From contig SUZR01000003.1 of assembly GCA_015059845.1 (NCBI GenBank), positions 62,001-126,000 on the forward strand: a stretch of 64,000 nt of DNA, read 5' to 3'. Source of the stretch: Rikenellaceae bacterium (GTDB lineage Bacteria; Bacteroidota; Bacteroidia; Bacteroidales; Rikenellaceae). Made by a program: the position numbers and the translations under genes. This document shows positions 54,429-62,087 of the stretch, one piece after another; position 1 is the first letter of the stretch; the number at the start of each line of letters is the position of its first letter. The notes under the pieces were generated by a model. The model saw nothing but the letters and a program-made list of their open reading frames with translations. It did not search any database and was not told the origin of the DNA.

Positions 54429-56363
54429 ATGAAGAAATCTACACTATTTTTCTGCACCGCAATGTTGCTCACAGCAGTATTTTCGTGTGCGCCAAAGCAG
54501 AGCGTACCCACAACCGTGGAGCCGTACGCCGAGGGCAAACCCTACACACGTTGGTGGTGGTTTGCCTCGGAGATTCAAAAAGAGGATGTAAAGTACCAGC
54601 TCGAGTGGCTCAAGGAGCAGGGCTTCGGCGGCGTGGAGATTGCCTGGGTATATCCGATGGAGGGCGACAGCACCGTAGCTCGCACAAAGTGGCTTTCACC
54701 CGAGTGGGCCGAGCCAGTTAATTATGCCAAGCAGGTTGCCGATTCATTAGGTTTGGGTTGCGACTTCACTTACGGAACGCTCTGGCCCTTCAGCTCTTAC
54801 ACCCTGCCCGAGAAGTATTGGACACGCTCGTTCTACAACAAGAAGGGCGAGGCTGACCGCACCATCACCTGGGAGCATCCCCGTATGGCTCACATCCTCA
54901 ACCACCTTGACAGCGAGGCCTTTGACTACTACGCTGCAGAGATGAACGAGGGTTTGAAGGAGGCTTTCAAAGGCTCAAAATCTGGCGTATTCGTGGACTC
55001 GTGGGAGGTAGAAACCCGCCAGCTTTGGACCGAAGGTTTCGGCGAGAAGTTTTACGAAAAGTTCGGCTACAAAATTGAGCCGTTGATGGATAAGCTCTAT
55101 GACAAGGGTTATGAGGATGTATATTACGACTATATGACTCTTATGTCGGACTACGTTTTATATGAGTTCTACAAGCCATTCACCGACAATGCACACTCAC
55201 AGGGAGCCTTCGCACGCTCGCAGTGTGGTGGCGCTCCGGCCGACTTGCTTACGGCATTTATGATTGTAGATGTGCCTGAGACAGAGGCCATTCTGTACGA
55301 GCCCAACTATGGTCGTATTCCCGCCTCGGCAGCTGCTCTGGCAGGTAAGGATGTGGTTACATCGGAGACCTTCACCTGCCTCTACGGCTGGAAGCGCTGG
55401 GGTGGCAAGGGTCCCTATCAGGAGCAGGAGCAGGTGGCTGATATGCGCCTTATTGCCGACGCTCTGTTTGCCAACGGAACAAACCAAATCATCTGGCACG
55501 GAATGCCCTTCATCGGCAAAAACCACACAAAGGATGAGAACTATTTCTACGCCTCGGTATATGTCGGTCGTGACTCATATTTCATCGACCAGCTGAAGGA
55601 TTTCAACGACTATATGGCTAAGGTGTCACGCTATATGCGCAAGGGTAACACCTACTCGGATGTAGCTCTCTACCTGCCATTGGAGGACTCTTGGATGGGC
55701 GTTGAACTGCCCGAGGAGTTGCAGATGCCGTGGGTATGGGGCGAGTATGAGTTGCGCTATGAGTTTGCGCCCGACTATCTGGCTGGCTACCAGCCCCTGT
55801 GGGTTAATGCCAAGGTGCTGAAAGAGAGCCAGTATGCCGATGGTACACTCAAGTATGGAGATATGCAATTCTCAACGCTCGCAATAGATGTCGAGTGGCT
55901 GGATATTGCCGCTCTGCGAGAGGTTGTACGCCTCGCAAAGCAGGGTCTGCCCGTGGTAATGTCACGCGAGCCCAAGCAGCCCGGCAAGAATAAATCGGAG
56001 GAGTTTGGAAAGCTCTACGCCGAGCTTATGTCGCTTGAGAACGTATCGGCCGACCCGACAAAGATATTGGCACAAAAGCCGCTTATCGAGGGTGAGAATC
56101 TGCCCGATTTCTGGTGTCGCAAGGATGGCGAGGAGCTATATATCTTCGTGGCTAACCCCGCAGCCAAGAACTTGAAGTATCCGTTGCGTTATGGTCAGGC
56201 TTTCGAGGATGAGGGCTCACAGCGCGACATTACCATCAACGCCAAGGCGGGTGCGCAGAGTCTGAAGCTCACATTCAAGCCCAACGAGTCTATTATGCTT
56301 AAGGTTGCTGCCGACGGCAAGGTTGAGCAGATTGATTTGGGCTTCACAGCAAAGAAGATATAA
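54429..56363 (+). CDS. Glycosyl hydrolase-like lipoprotein (GH106-related, tentative)
   Basis: A 644-residue lipoprotein (leader ending VFSC, Cys20). The N-terminal region YTRWWWFASEIQKEDVKYQL and LKEQGFGGVEIAWVYPMEGD are typical of the alpha-L-rhamnosidase-like (GH106-related) family; GVFVDSWEVETRQLW and SETFTCLYGWKRWGGKGPY are further TIM-barrel blocks. It is shorter than the usual GH106 enzyme (about 900-1100 residues) and lacks the large C-terminal beta domains. Activity is therefore uncertain. No operon partner is seen. Confidence 0.75.
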   Translation: MKKSTLFFCTAMLLTAVFSCAPKQSVPTTVEPYAEGKPYTRWWWFASEIQKEDVKYQLEWLKEQGFGGVEIAWVYPMEGDSTVARTKWLSPEWAEPVNYAKQVADSLGLGCDFTYGTLWPFSSYTLPEKYWTRSFYNKKGEADRTITWEHPRMAHILNHLDSEAFDYYAAEMNEGLKEAFKGSKSGVFVDSWEVETRQLWTEGFGEKFYEKFGYKIEPLMDKLYDKGYEDVYYDYMTLMSDYVLYEFYKPFTDNAHSQGAFARSQCGGAPADLLTAFMIVDVPETEAILYEPNYGRIPASAAALAGKDVVTSETFTCLYGWKRWGGKGPYQEQEQVADMRLIADALFANGTNQIIWHGMPFIGKNHTKDENYFYASVYVGRDSYFIDQLKDFNDYMAKVSRYMRKGNTYSDVALYLPLEDSWMGVELPEELQMPWVWGEYELRYEFAPDYLAGYQPLWVNAKVLKESQYADGTLKYGDMQFSTLAIDVEWLDIAALREVVRLAKQGLPVVMSREPKQPGKNKSEEFGKLYAELMSLENVSADPTKILAQKPLIEGENLPDFWCRKDGEELYIFVANPAAKNLKYPLRYGQAFEDEGSQRDITINAKAGAQSLKLTFKPNESIMLKVAADGKVEQIDLGFTAKKI

Positions 56364-56500
56364 CATTGAGATACTCTCACACAAGGGTCGTCAGCGGTGC
56401 TGGCGACCTTTTTTTTCGCCACAAAACAGGTGTTTCACCACAAGGATAGACCATCTATCACTAATTAATGGGAGCGTATATTCTCTCCGAGAAAAATAAT

Positions 56501-56508
56501 TACTTTTG
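56501..56508 (+). promoter_or_regulatory. Promoter -7 box of the DUF2147 gene
   Basis: TACTTTTG, about 24 bases before the ATG; no clear -33 element. Confidence 0.45.
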
Positions 56509-56531
56509 CTGCAAACAAAAAACAAAGTATT

Positions 56532-56987
56532 ATGAAGAAATTTATTATGGCCATCATCTGTGCCGCATTTTTTGCACTCCCCGCAGCAGCACAGGGCATC
56601 AACGACAAGGCAGACAACATCATCGGCGAGTACCTCACAGACCGCGGTGGTAGCAAGAGTAAAGTACGTATAACAAAGAATGCCGATGGCACATACGATG
56701 CGCAGGTTTTCTGGGTGGAGAATCCTATGGGCAAGGACGGCAAGAAGCGTAAGGATGTAAAGAATCCCGACAAGAGCCTGCGAAATGTGGATATCGACCA
56801 GGTGGTAATCGTCAAGAGTCTTAAGTACGACGCCGAGGATAAGAAATGGGGCGGCGCAAAGATTTACGACCCCACAAAGGGTCTGCGCGTGAATGCTACG
56901 GCAGAGTTCGAGACAGCCGACAAGCTCAAGCTGCGCGGCACGATTCTGGGCGTAGGTGTAACTCTCTACTGGACTCGTATAAAATAA
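56532..56987 (+). CDS. DUF2147-family exported protein
   Basis: A 151-residue protein with a signal peptide (cut near residue 21, AAAQG) and a DUF2147 domain: NIIGEYLTDRGGSKSKVRIT, DGTYDAQVFWVENP, WGGAKIYDPTKGLRVNATAE and the ending TILGVGVTLYWTRIK. DUF2147 proteins are small periplasmic beta-barrel proteins of unknown function found in many Gram-negative bacteria. It stands alone with its own terminator. Confidence 0.88.
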   Translation: MKKFIMAIICAAFFALPAAAQGINDKADNIIGEYLTDRGGSKSKVRITKNADGTYDAQVFWVENPMGKDGKKRKDVKNPDKSLRNVDIDQVVIVKSLKYDAEDKKWGGAKIYDPTKGLRVNATAEFETADKLKLRGTILGVGVTLYWTRIK

Positions 56988-57007
56988 TTTTTCACGAACA
57001 AATCATA

Positions 57008-57037
57008 GGCTACCGATACACATTGGTAGCCTTTTTT
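57008..57037 (+). terminator. Terminator of the DUF2147 gene
   Basis: GGCTACC and GGTAGCC with a 10-base loop, followed by TTTTTT; it runs directly into the deacetylase promoter box. Confidence 0.85.
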
Positions 57038-57038
57038 G

Positions 57039-57046
57039 TATATTTG
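57039..57046 (+). promoter_or_regulatory. Promoter -7 box of the deacetylase gene
   Basis: TATATTTG, 16 bases before the ATG; it starts 1 base after the T run of the preceding terminator. Confidence 0.55.
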
Positions 57047-57061
57047 TGAAAACCTAAAACT

Positions 57062-57781
57062 ATGAAACAACTATTTTACGCCGCTGCCCTGCTTGCCATC
57101 ACCCTTGCAGGCTGCACACCCAAATCAGCTCAGGACAAACGTATCGAGGAGCTAACAAAGCGTTACGACAAATTTATCGCACTGACCTTCGACGACGGCC
57201 CCAGCACCTTGACACCCAAGATTCTGGATATCTTGGAGGAGTATAACGCGACGGCTACATTCTTTGTTATTGGCAATCAGGTTGACTCCACGACCGAGCC
57301 TATAATTCGCCGCGCAGTGAGTATGGGCTGCGAGATTGCAAACCACTCGTTCACGCACCCCTATATGTCAAAACTCTCGCCCGAGGAGCAGATAGCCGAG
57401 GCTCAAAAGACCACCTCCGCCATCGAGCAATACGCCCCCACGCCGAAGTATTTCCGCCCGCCATATATGGATGCCGACGAGATAACGCATAGCGTTGTGC
57501 CCCAGATATTTATTGGCGGCCATTGCCCATCGGACTGGGACTCAAATGTAAGTGCCGAGGAGCGCTATGAGGGCCTTTTGGAGAGGGCGAAAGATGGTGT
57601 AATATTCCTGTTGCACGACTTCAAGGATAACGTCGGAACGGCAGAGGCTTTAGCAAGGGTTTTACCCACCCTGCAGGCGCAAGGATACGGATTTGTATCT
57701 GTCAGCGAACTATTCACGATAAAGAACGTTACGCCGCAAAAAGGCATAATATACCGATCGGCAGACACCGCCGAAAAGTAG
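57062..57781 (+). CDS. NodB-family polysaccharide deacetylase lipoprotein
   Basis: A 239-residue lipoprotein (leader MKQLFYAAALLAITLAGC). The NodB domain shows the metal motifs ALTFDDGPST (TFDDGP), EIANHSFTHPYM (HxxxH) and YFRPPYMDADE, with a C-terminal IFLLHDFKDN. These enzymes remove N-acetyl or O-acetyl groups from peptidoglycan, chitin-like or xylan substrates. The metal-binding residues are all present, so it is likely active at the surface or in the periplasm. No operon partner. Confidence 0.93.
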   Translation: MKQLFYAAALLAITLAGCTPKSAQDKRIEELTKRYDKFIALTFDDGPSTLTPKILDILEEYNATATFFVIGNQVDSTTEPIIRRAVSMGCEIANHSFTHPYMSKLSPEEQIAEAQKTTSAIEQYAPTPKYFRPPYMDADEITHSVVPQIFIGGHCPSDWDSNVSAEERYEGLLERAKDGVIFLLHDFKDNVGTAEALARVLPTLQAQGYGFVSVSELFTIKNVTPQKGIIYRSADTAEK

Positions 57782-57782
57782 A

Positions 57783-57826
57783 AAAGAGGGTGTCTAACAA
57801 GTCAAGTTAGCACCCTCTTTTTTGAG
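57783..57826 (+). terminator. Terminator of the deacetylase gene
   Basis: GAGGGTG (bulged T) CTAAC and GTTAGCACCCTC form a long stem followed by TTTTTT. The bulge includes part of the inverted repeat at 57791. Confidence 0.8.
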
Positions 57827-58013
57827 AAATTGTATAACAAGAGCTATTTTAAGAACACTTTTCCTCCTCGCGGCTCGGCAAAGAGTACAAGTACTCTCTG
57901 CGCTCGCTCCGCAGCGTCGGTTGAAGCTGGTCGCAGGCCAAGAAGGCGCAGTTTACCGAGTGTAAATGAGCATTTCGAAGACAAGCCAAATGCCGAAAGA
58001 GCCTTGTTAGACA
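57791..58013. repeat. Interspersed-repeat-like element bounded by an 11-base inverted repeat
   Basis: TGTCTAACAAG (57791-57801) and CTTGTTAGACA (58003-58013) are exact reverse complements bounding about 223 bases. Inside is a palindrome AGAGTAC-AA-GTACTCT (57882-57897). The minus strand has an open frame of about 58 codons (about 58018 down to 57848, with LRPASTDAAERAQRVL and PRGGKVFLK) and no ATG. I recall similar stretches in other Bacteroidales genomes as intergenic repeats, but could not search. It is the only content of the 330-base gap before tRNA-Lys. Confidence 0.55.
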
Positions 58014-58123
58014 GTTTCTTTTATTTGTTTTATTAATCGCCTCAATTAAACATTGCTTTCGATTATTCTATTCCCTAAATCGAAAACACCCCTTACCAAA
58101 ACCAAGACAAAACTAATAAAAAC

Positions 58124-58152
58124 AAAAAAGGAAGACCTTTCGATCTTCCTTT
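58124..58152 (-). terminator. Terminator of tRNA-Lys
   Basis: On the minus strand GGAAGA and TCTTCC around GAAAGG, followed by TTTTTTG. Confidence 0.8.
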
Positions 58153-58156
58153 TCAG

Positions 58157-58229
58157 TACCCCCTCAGGGGCTCGAACCCTGGACCCCAACATTAAGAGTG
58201 TCGTGCTCTACCAACTGAGCTAAAGAGGC
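58157..58229 (-). tRNA. tRNA-Lys (anticodon CTT)
   Basis: A 73-base cloverleaf on the minus strand: acceptor GCCTCTT with AGGGGGT (two or three G-T pairs), D arm GCTC/GAGC, anticodon loop CTCTTAA (CTT, reads AAG), T arm CAGGG-TTCGAGC-CCCTG. Discriminator A and no encoded CCA. The 5' end pairs G1 with U72, a little unusual. Confidence 0.92.
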
Positions 58230-58268
58230 ATTTTACAACCGCGTCACTTTCGTTCCTGATTGCGAGTG

Positions 58269-58300
58269 CAAATATAAGGCACTTTTTTATTCTGTGCAAA
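58269..58300 (-). promoter_or_regulatory. Promoter of tRNA-Lys
   Basis: TTTG (58297-58300), a 20-base spacer and TATATTTG (58269-58276) on the minus strand; the tRNA starts about 36 bases downstream of the likely start point. Confidence 0.75.
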
Positions 58301-58338
58301 TATTTTGCAAACTTTTTTCAAAAAAAAGTTATTTTTTC

Positions 58339-59652
58339 CTAATCACTATTCCACTCGCCCTGCGCGTCAATATAGATTATCGGGCGCTTCGGCTCGAGGG
58401 CTTTCAAACGCAAGTAGCTCTCGTACAGATTTATACCATTCGACGACTCGTCAGCAAGCAGATATCCGAGCACGCAAGCATAATTTCTTGTTGCGAAATA
58501 AGAATTTTCCGCCCTCAAGATAAAAGAATCGGTCCACTCGGGATTATTTGACTCATTTCCATTCAAACGGCGCGATATACCACTATTGCGTGTACTGATA
58601 GGCACCTGCGCTAAGACATACATTCCCAGCGAATCGCACATACGATAGACATTATGAGGCACGGCCGAAGCAGGAAAGCGCACCGCATTATATCCCAACA
58701 GACGTGCTCCAAGGACATCCTTATCCGTTATCTTGTGGACATCGAAATTGCTATAATTCAAATCGGTCTTGATACCATTTATATAGAAATCGCCATTCTC
58801 ATCGTGCTTAACATCACGGAAGCCCAGAAGATGCGTCTGATACTCCACATAACGGCCCTCAATCTGCGTCTTGAGATTCAGACGATAGCGCACCGGCATA
58901 TCGGCACACCAAGTGAGCTCGTAGGGAATCTGCGTCATAATCTTTATGGTATCCTCACGCTTCATATCCAACACAATATCCTGATGGCCATAGGTCACAA
59001 CGGTTGTATCGGGAGCAAGAATCTCGTAATGAATACGCGCCTTCTTGGGATTCAGCGACTCAGTCTTTACCACAAAACCGATATCTACATTAGCGTGCTT
59101 TTGTGAAAGTTCAACGCGAGTATTATGCACGACATCGCGCACGCGTACAATGGGTTGCGACATAACATACACCTCACCCACTCGCGGCTCATCGCTAAGT
59201 ATAAAACTCTCCAATCGTCGGCTCCAATGATTTTTCAGCAATCGAATCTGGATAGTATTCATATCCTCCTGCGACGCCTTGGTCACATCAAACTCGGCGG
59301 GAGCAAAGGCGTTGGATGTATATCCCACCTTCTTGCCATTGACAATAACCTCGTACGCACCCGAAGCCTCATCCACACGGGCAATAGCCTGTCGATTGAG
59401 CCACGAGAATGGTACCGTGAACTTACCTGTAAAGACCACAGCATCGGCCTCGTCGGTACGTGTCCACTCCTTAACGGGACGCAAGTACTGCGACTTCACC
59501 ACCACACCGCCGTGCGTCTGAGCCAGCTCGGAGGTGTTGTAAGGCACTATTCTCGCACGCGGAGTGAGGCAGTTCTCCGACACAACCTGCTGCGCAAAGG
59601 CCGACGTAGCTGCCAGGAACAATAGTGCTATGATTGAAATAAAACGTTTCAT
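58339..59652 (-). CDS. Truncated GH2-like protein (beta-galactosidase-type domains)
   Basis: A 437-residue exported protein (signal peptide to about residue 20, SAFAQ). It matches the first part of GH2 enzymes: sugar-binding jelly-roll (VVFTGKFTVPFSWLNRQAIA, SNAFAPAEFDVTKASQED), an Ig-like domain (RVRDVVHNTRVE) and the start of the TIM barrel (FYINGIKTDLNYSNFDVHKI, GYNAVRFPASAVPHN). The acid/base region reads LLADESSNG, but the protein stops soon after it, before the nucleophile strand. At about 40% of usual GH2 length, it is probably a binding protein or a decayed enzyme. It has a promoter overlapping the next gene's. Confidence 0.75.
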   Translation of the reverse strand: MKRFISIIALLFLAATSAFAQQVVSENCLTPRARIVPYNTSELAQTHGGVVVKSQYLRPVKEWTRTDEADAVVFTGKFTVPFSWLNRQAIARVDEASGAYEVIVNGKKVGYTSNAFAPAEFDVTKASQEDMNTIQIRLLKNHWSRRLESFILSDEPRVGEVYVMSQPIVRVRDVVHNTRVELSQKHANVDIGFVVKTESLNPKKARIHYEILAPDTTVVTYGHQDIVLDMKREDTIKIMTQIPYELTWCADMPVRYRLNLKTQIEGRYVEYQTHLLGFRDVKHDENGDFYINGIKTDLNYSNFDVHKITDKDVLGARLLGYNAVRFPASAVPHNVYRMCDSLGMYVLAQVPISTRNSGISRRLNGNESNNPEWTDSFILRAENSYFATRNYACVLGYLLADESSNGINLYESYLRLKALEPKRPIIYIDAQGEWNSD

Positions 59653-59669
59653 ATATTTCGGATTATTCG

Positions 59670-59677
59670 TATATTTG
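59670..59677 (+). promoter_or_regulatory. Promoter -7 box of the nuclease-fold gene
   Basis: TATATTTG; the leader to the ATG at 59709 is about 28 bases. It overlaps in function with the minus-strand box at 59681. Confidence 0.55.
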
Positions 59678-59680
59678 TGT

Positions 59681-59688
59681 CAAAGTTA
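59681..59688 (-). promoter_or_regulatory. Promoter -7 box of the truncated GH2 gene
   Basis: TAACTTTG on the minus strand; the leader to the ATG at 59652 is about 25 bases. Confidence 0.55.
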
Positions 59689-59708
59689 TAAAAAAATTCG
59701 TTCTTGCG

Positions 59709-60170
59709 ATGAATTCCACTCCAAAACTGAACTTTCCGCCCATAAATTTACGTGCAAAGCGCGACAATGAGCGAACTCTTGTCTATGATGAGGTGCGTTC
59801 GATGTATGTTGTGCTTACTCCCGAGGAGTGGGTTCGACGCCATTTAGTGGCATTTCTCGTATCACATTGCGGAGCCTCGTTGCGCTCCATTGTCGAGGAG
59901 TATCCCGTAAACCTCAACACGATGGCACAACGCGCCGATGTGGTGGTAATGAACAGCGAGGCCAAGCCACTACTTCTGGCCGAGTGCAAGGCGACGGAGG
60001 TAAATCTCGGCAACGAGAAGACTCTGCACGATGTCTTTGCGCAAGCCACACGCTACAATGCCGTAGTGCAGGCACGCTTTATCATTATCACCAACGGACT
60101 TCGCCACTTCTGCTACGAACATACGGCAGAGGGTTACAAGCCTATTGGCTCATTCCCCCGATTAGGATAA
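59709..60170 (+). CDS. HsdR N-terminal-type (PD-(D/E)xK) protein
   Basis: A 153-residue protein that matches the N-terminal nuclease-fold domain of type I restriction HsdR (HSDR_N_2 type). The likely catalytic residues are Asp in RADVVVMNSE and Glu-Lys in LLLAECKATE, with an N-terminal helix (EEWVRRHLVAFLVS). Stand-alone copies of this domain are common in Bacteroidetes; no methylase, specificity subunit or helicase is nearby, so it is not a complete restriction system. Function unknown. Confidence 0.85.
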   Translation: MNSTPKLNFPPINLRAKRDNERTLVYDEVRSMYVVLTPEEWVRRHLVAFLVSHCGASLRSIVEEYPVNLNTMAQRADVVVMNSEAKPLLLAECKATEVNLGNEKTLHDVFAQATRYNAVVQARFIIITNGLRHFCYEHTAEGYKPIGSFPRLG

Positions 60171-60188
60171 TTTCACTCTTCCCGAACG

Positions 60189-60950
60189 CTACAAAATCTG
60201 CCCGGGCTGCATACTCTCCACATAGTCGCGGAACGAGTCGCGGTAATTTATGCTGATGGGCACATACTCCTCATTATCGAGATATACTCTACCGCGAGCA
60301 TAACCCGTCACGTGCCCAAGATTCACGATATAAGACCGATGTACTCGCATAAAGCGGTCTGCGGGCAGGGCACTCTCCATATTCTTCAGGCGCAACAGCG
60401 TCATTATCGACGAGCCCGAGGTCAGATGCAGACGCACATACTCGCCCACACTCTCAATATATATAATATCGGCATATCGCACCAGCGACACCTTATAGTC
60501 GGCCTTAATCGAGATGCAATCCTTATTCTCCACGGATGGCTGCGCCGGCACCGCCTCCACACTCGGCGTCACCTGCTCCTCACACAATCGCTGCAACTCA
60601 AGCAACGAACGCACCTTGCCTACAGCACGTTCAAACTCATCAAAACCAAACGGTTTCAACAGGTAGTCCACTGCATCGAGTCTAAAGCCCTCGATAGCAT
60701 ACTCCGAGTAGGCCGTGGTAAACACAACCATTGGAGGGTTTTCCAACCCACGCACGAAATCCACGCCGCTCAAATCGGGCATATTGATATCAACAAACAT
60801 CACATCCACCCCATTCTCGGCAAGCACCTGCTCGGCGGTATGGGCACTATTACAAAGCGCTACAACCTCAAGGTCCGAGATGCGCTCCATATATTTACTC
60901 AACTGACGCAGAGCCAACGGCTCATCATCTATTGCTATGCACTTTATCAT
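60189..60950 (-). CDS. LytTR-family response regulator
   Basis: A 253-residue response regulator. The receiver domain has the acidic pocket IAIDDE (residues 5-10), phospho-acceptor Asp54 (MFVDINMPDLSG) and the TTAYSEYA switch. The C-terminal LytTR DNA-binding domain begins at about 145 (CISIKADYKVSLVRYADIIYIESVGEY) with MRVHRSYIVNLGHV. These regulators bind pairs of direct repeats upstream of envelope genes. The gene overlaps the end of the kinase gene by 26 bases. Confidence 0.95.
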   Translation of the reverse strand: MIKCIAIDDEPLALRQLSKYMERISDLEVVALCNSAHTAEQVLAENGVDVMFVDINMPDLSGVDFVRGLENPPMVVFTTAYSEYAIEGFRLDAVDYLLKPFGFDEFERAVGKVRSLLELQRLCEEQVTPSVEAVPAQPSVENKDCISIKADYKVSLVRYADIIYIESVGEYVRLHLTSGSSIMTLLRLKNMESALPADRFMRVHRSYIVNLGHVTGYARGRVYLDNEEYVPISINYRDSFRDYVESMQPGQIL

Positions 60951-62007
60951 ATATCATTGGAATTGATAGTTTAACCTTATATTCATTCTCCTGGCTCTCG
61001 TCAATATCGAGCTTATAGTTATGACCAAACAGAATATCCAGACGCTTACGTACATTTTCCAGACCAATACCGCCCTTCTCCACCTTCATACCCTTATGGC
61101 GCGAGTTACGCACCTCGCAAATGGCATTACCATCCTTGCAGCACAGGTCGATATGCACATACGATGGCTTATTGTAGCTTACGCCGTGCTTGAATGCATT
61201 CTCCACAAATACAATCATCAATAGCGGCGGCACCTTGGCATCCATCGGCAGAGGATTATGCACATTAAAGCGCACATCCACATCGCTCATATAACGTATG
61301 CGCATCAGGGCGATATAATTCTCTATAAAACGCACCTCCTGCAACAGATTGGTATGGGCATTCTCCGAGTCATACAACACATATCGCATCATCTTCGAGA
61401 GCTCAATAACGGTCGCCTTGGCCGCCTCGGGGTCTATATCAACCATCGCGTGAATATTATTCAGCGTATTCATAAAGAAGTGCGGATTTATCTGGTATTT
61501 CAGATAATCCATCTCAGCCTGCAAACTATGACGCTCCATCTCTATCAACTTCTGCTCATTTTGTATCGAGCGGAATATCAGCTTGATACTACAGTTGGCA
61601 CCCATCATAAACAATCCAAGCAACACATTCCAGTACCAGGTCAAATCGGTGAATGCAGCACGTCCGTGCACAATCTGGGAATCACTTGCCGCATAGGGCA
61701 GGTGCTTGATATTGTCCATATAATACTCTATCGGATAGAATATGGCCGCAAGCATAGCTATAGAGATAAGAACATATGCCACATAACGTCGCTTGAAGAG
61801 AAGTTGCGGTGCCAAGATTGTATTATTTATAAAGAAAATAATAATGTATGGCAGCAACTTACTCCACACCAAAAGCACATTGACCAGATAGACGTGCTCC
61901 TCGGACATCATCTTCGAGTTAAGGATTGGCACCAATAGCGCCATCGCCCACACTAAAAAATAGAGTAGATTCTCGCCTATAAGGGGTTTATTTGTGTTTG
62001 TTCTCAT
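60925..62007 (-). CDS. LytS-type sensor histidine kinase
   Basis: A 360-residue membrane kinase of the His_kinase (LytS/YehU) family. Four membrane segments lie at about 13-28, 43-62, 75-95 and 126-142. The phospho-acceptor region LKYQINPHFFMNTLNNIHAM has His176; the N box is VFVENAFKHGV and the ATP lid has GGIGLENVRKRL. It is the partner of the LytTR regulator. I choose the ATG at 62007 because a -7 box lies just upstream; a longer in-frame start would begin inside it. Confidence 0.93.
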   Translation of the reverse strand: MRTNTNKPLIGENLLYFLVWAMALLVPILNSKMMSEEHVYLVNVLLVWSKLLPYIIIFFINNTILAPQLLFKRRYVAYVLISIAMLAAIFYPIEYYMDNIKHLPYAASDSQIVHGRAAFTDLTWYWNVLLGLFMMGANCSIKLIFRSIQNEQKLIEMERHSLQAEMDYLKYQINPHFFMNTLNNIHAMVDIDPEAAKATVIELSKMMRYVLYDSENAHTNLLQEVRFIENYIALMRIRYMSDVDVRFNVHNPLPMDAKVPPLLMIVFVENAFKHGVSYNKPSYVHIDLCCKDGNAICEVRNSRHKGMKVEKGGIGLENVRKRLDILFGHNYKLDIDESQENEYKVKLSIPMIYDKVHSNR

Positions 62008-62012
62008 ACGAA

Positions 62013-62020
62013 CAAAGATA
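62013..62020 (-). promoter_or_regulatory. Promoter -7 box of the LytS/LytTR operon
   Basis: TATCTTTG on the minus strand ends 5 bases before the ATG at 62007, so the mRNA has almost no leader. Confidence 0.6.
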
Positions 62021-62051
62021 CTCAAAAAATCTATTCTTTGAAAAAAATGAG

Positions 62052-62059
62052 TATATTTG
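62052..62059 (+). promoter_or_regulatory. Promoter -7 box of the GDPD gene
   Basis: TATATTTG, leader about 25 bases to the ATG at 62088. Confidence 0.55.
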
Positions 62060-62087
62060 TCAATAGAAACCTAAAAACTAAAACCGT

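Noticed and set aside
57830..58036. Plus-strand 68-codon gene in the interspersed element
   Set aside because: Low-complexity Arg/Ser-rich product with a promoter-less start; the region is better seen as a repeat.
58312..58332. AT-only hairpin as terminator of the GH2-like gene
   Set aside because: AACTTTTTT/AAAAAAGTT can pair, but an AT-only stem is weak and expected by chance in such sequence.
59709..60170. Type I restriction-modification system
   Set aside because: Only the HsdR N-terminal domain is present; no helicase, methylase or specificity gene within the window.
61258..61938. Plus-strand frame of 226 codons inside the kinase gene
   Set aside because: Antisense to the conserved His176 and ATP-binding regions of LytS; no sign of a real product.
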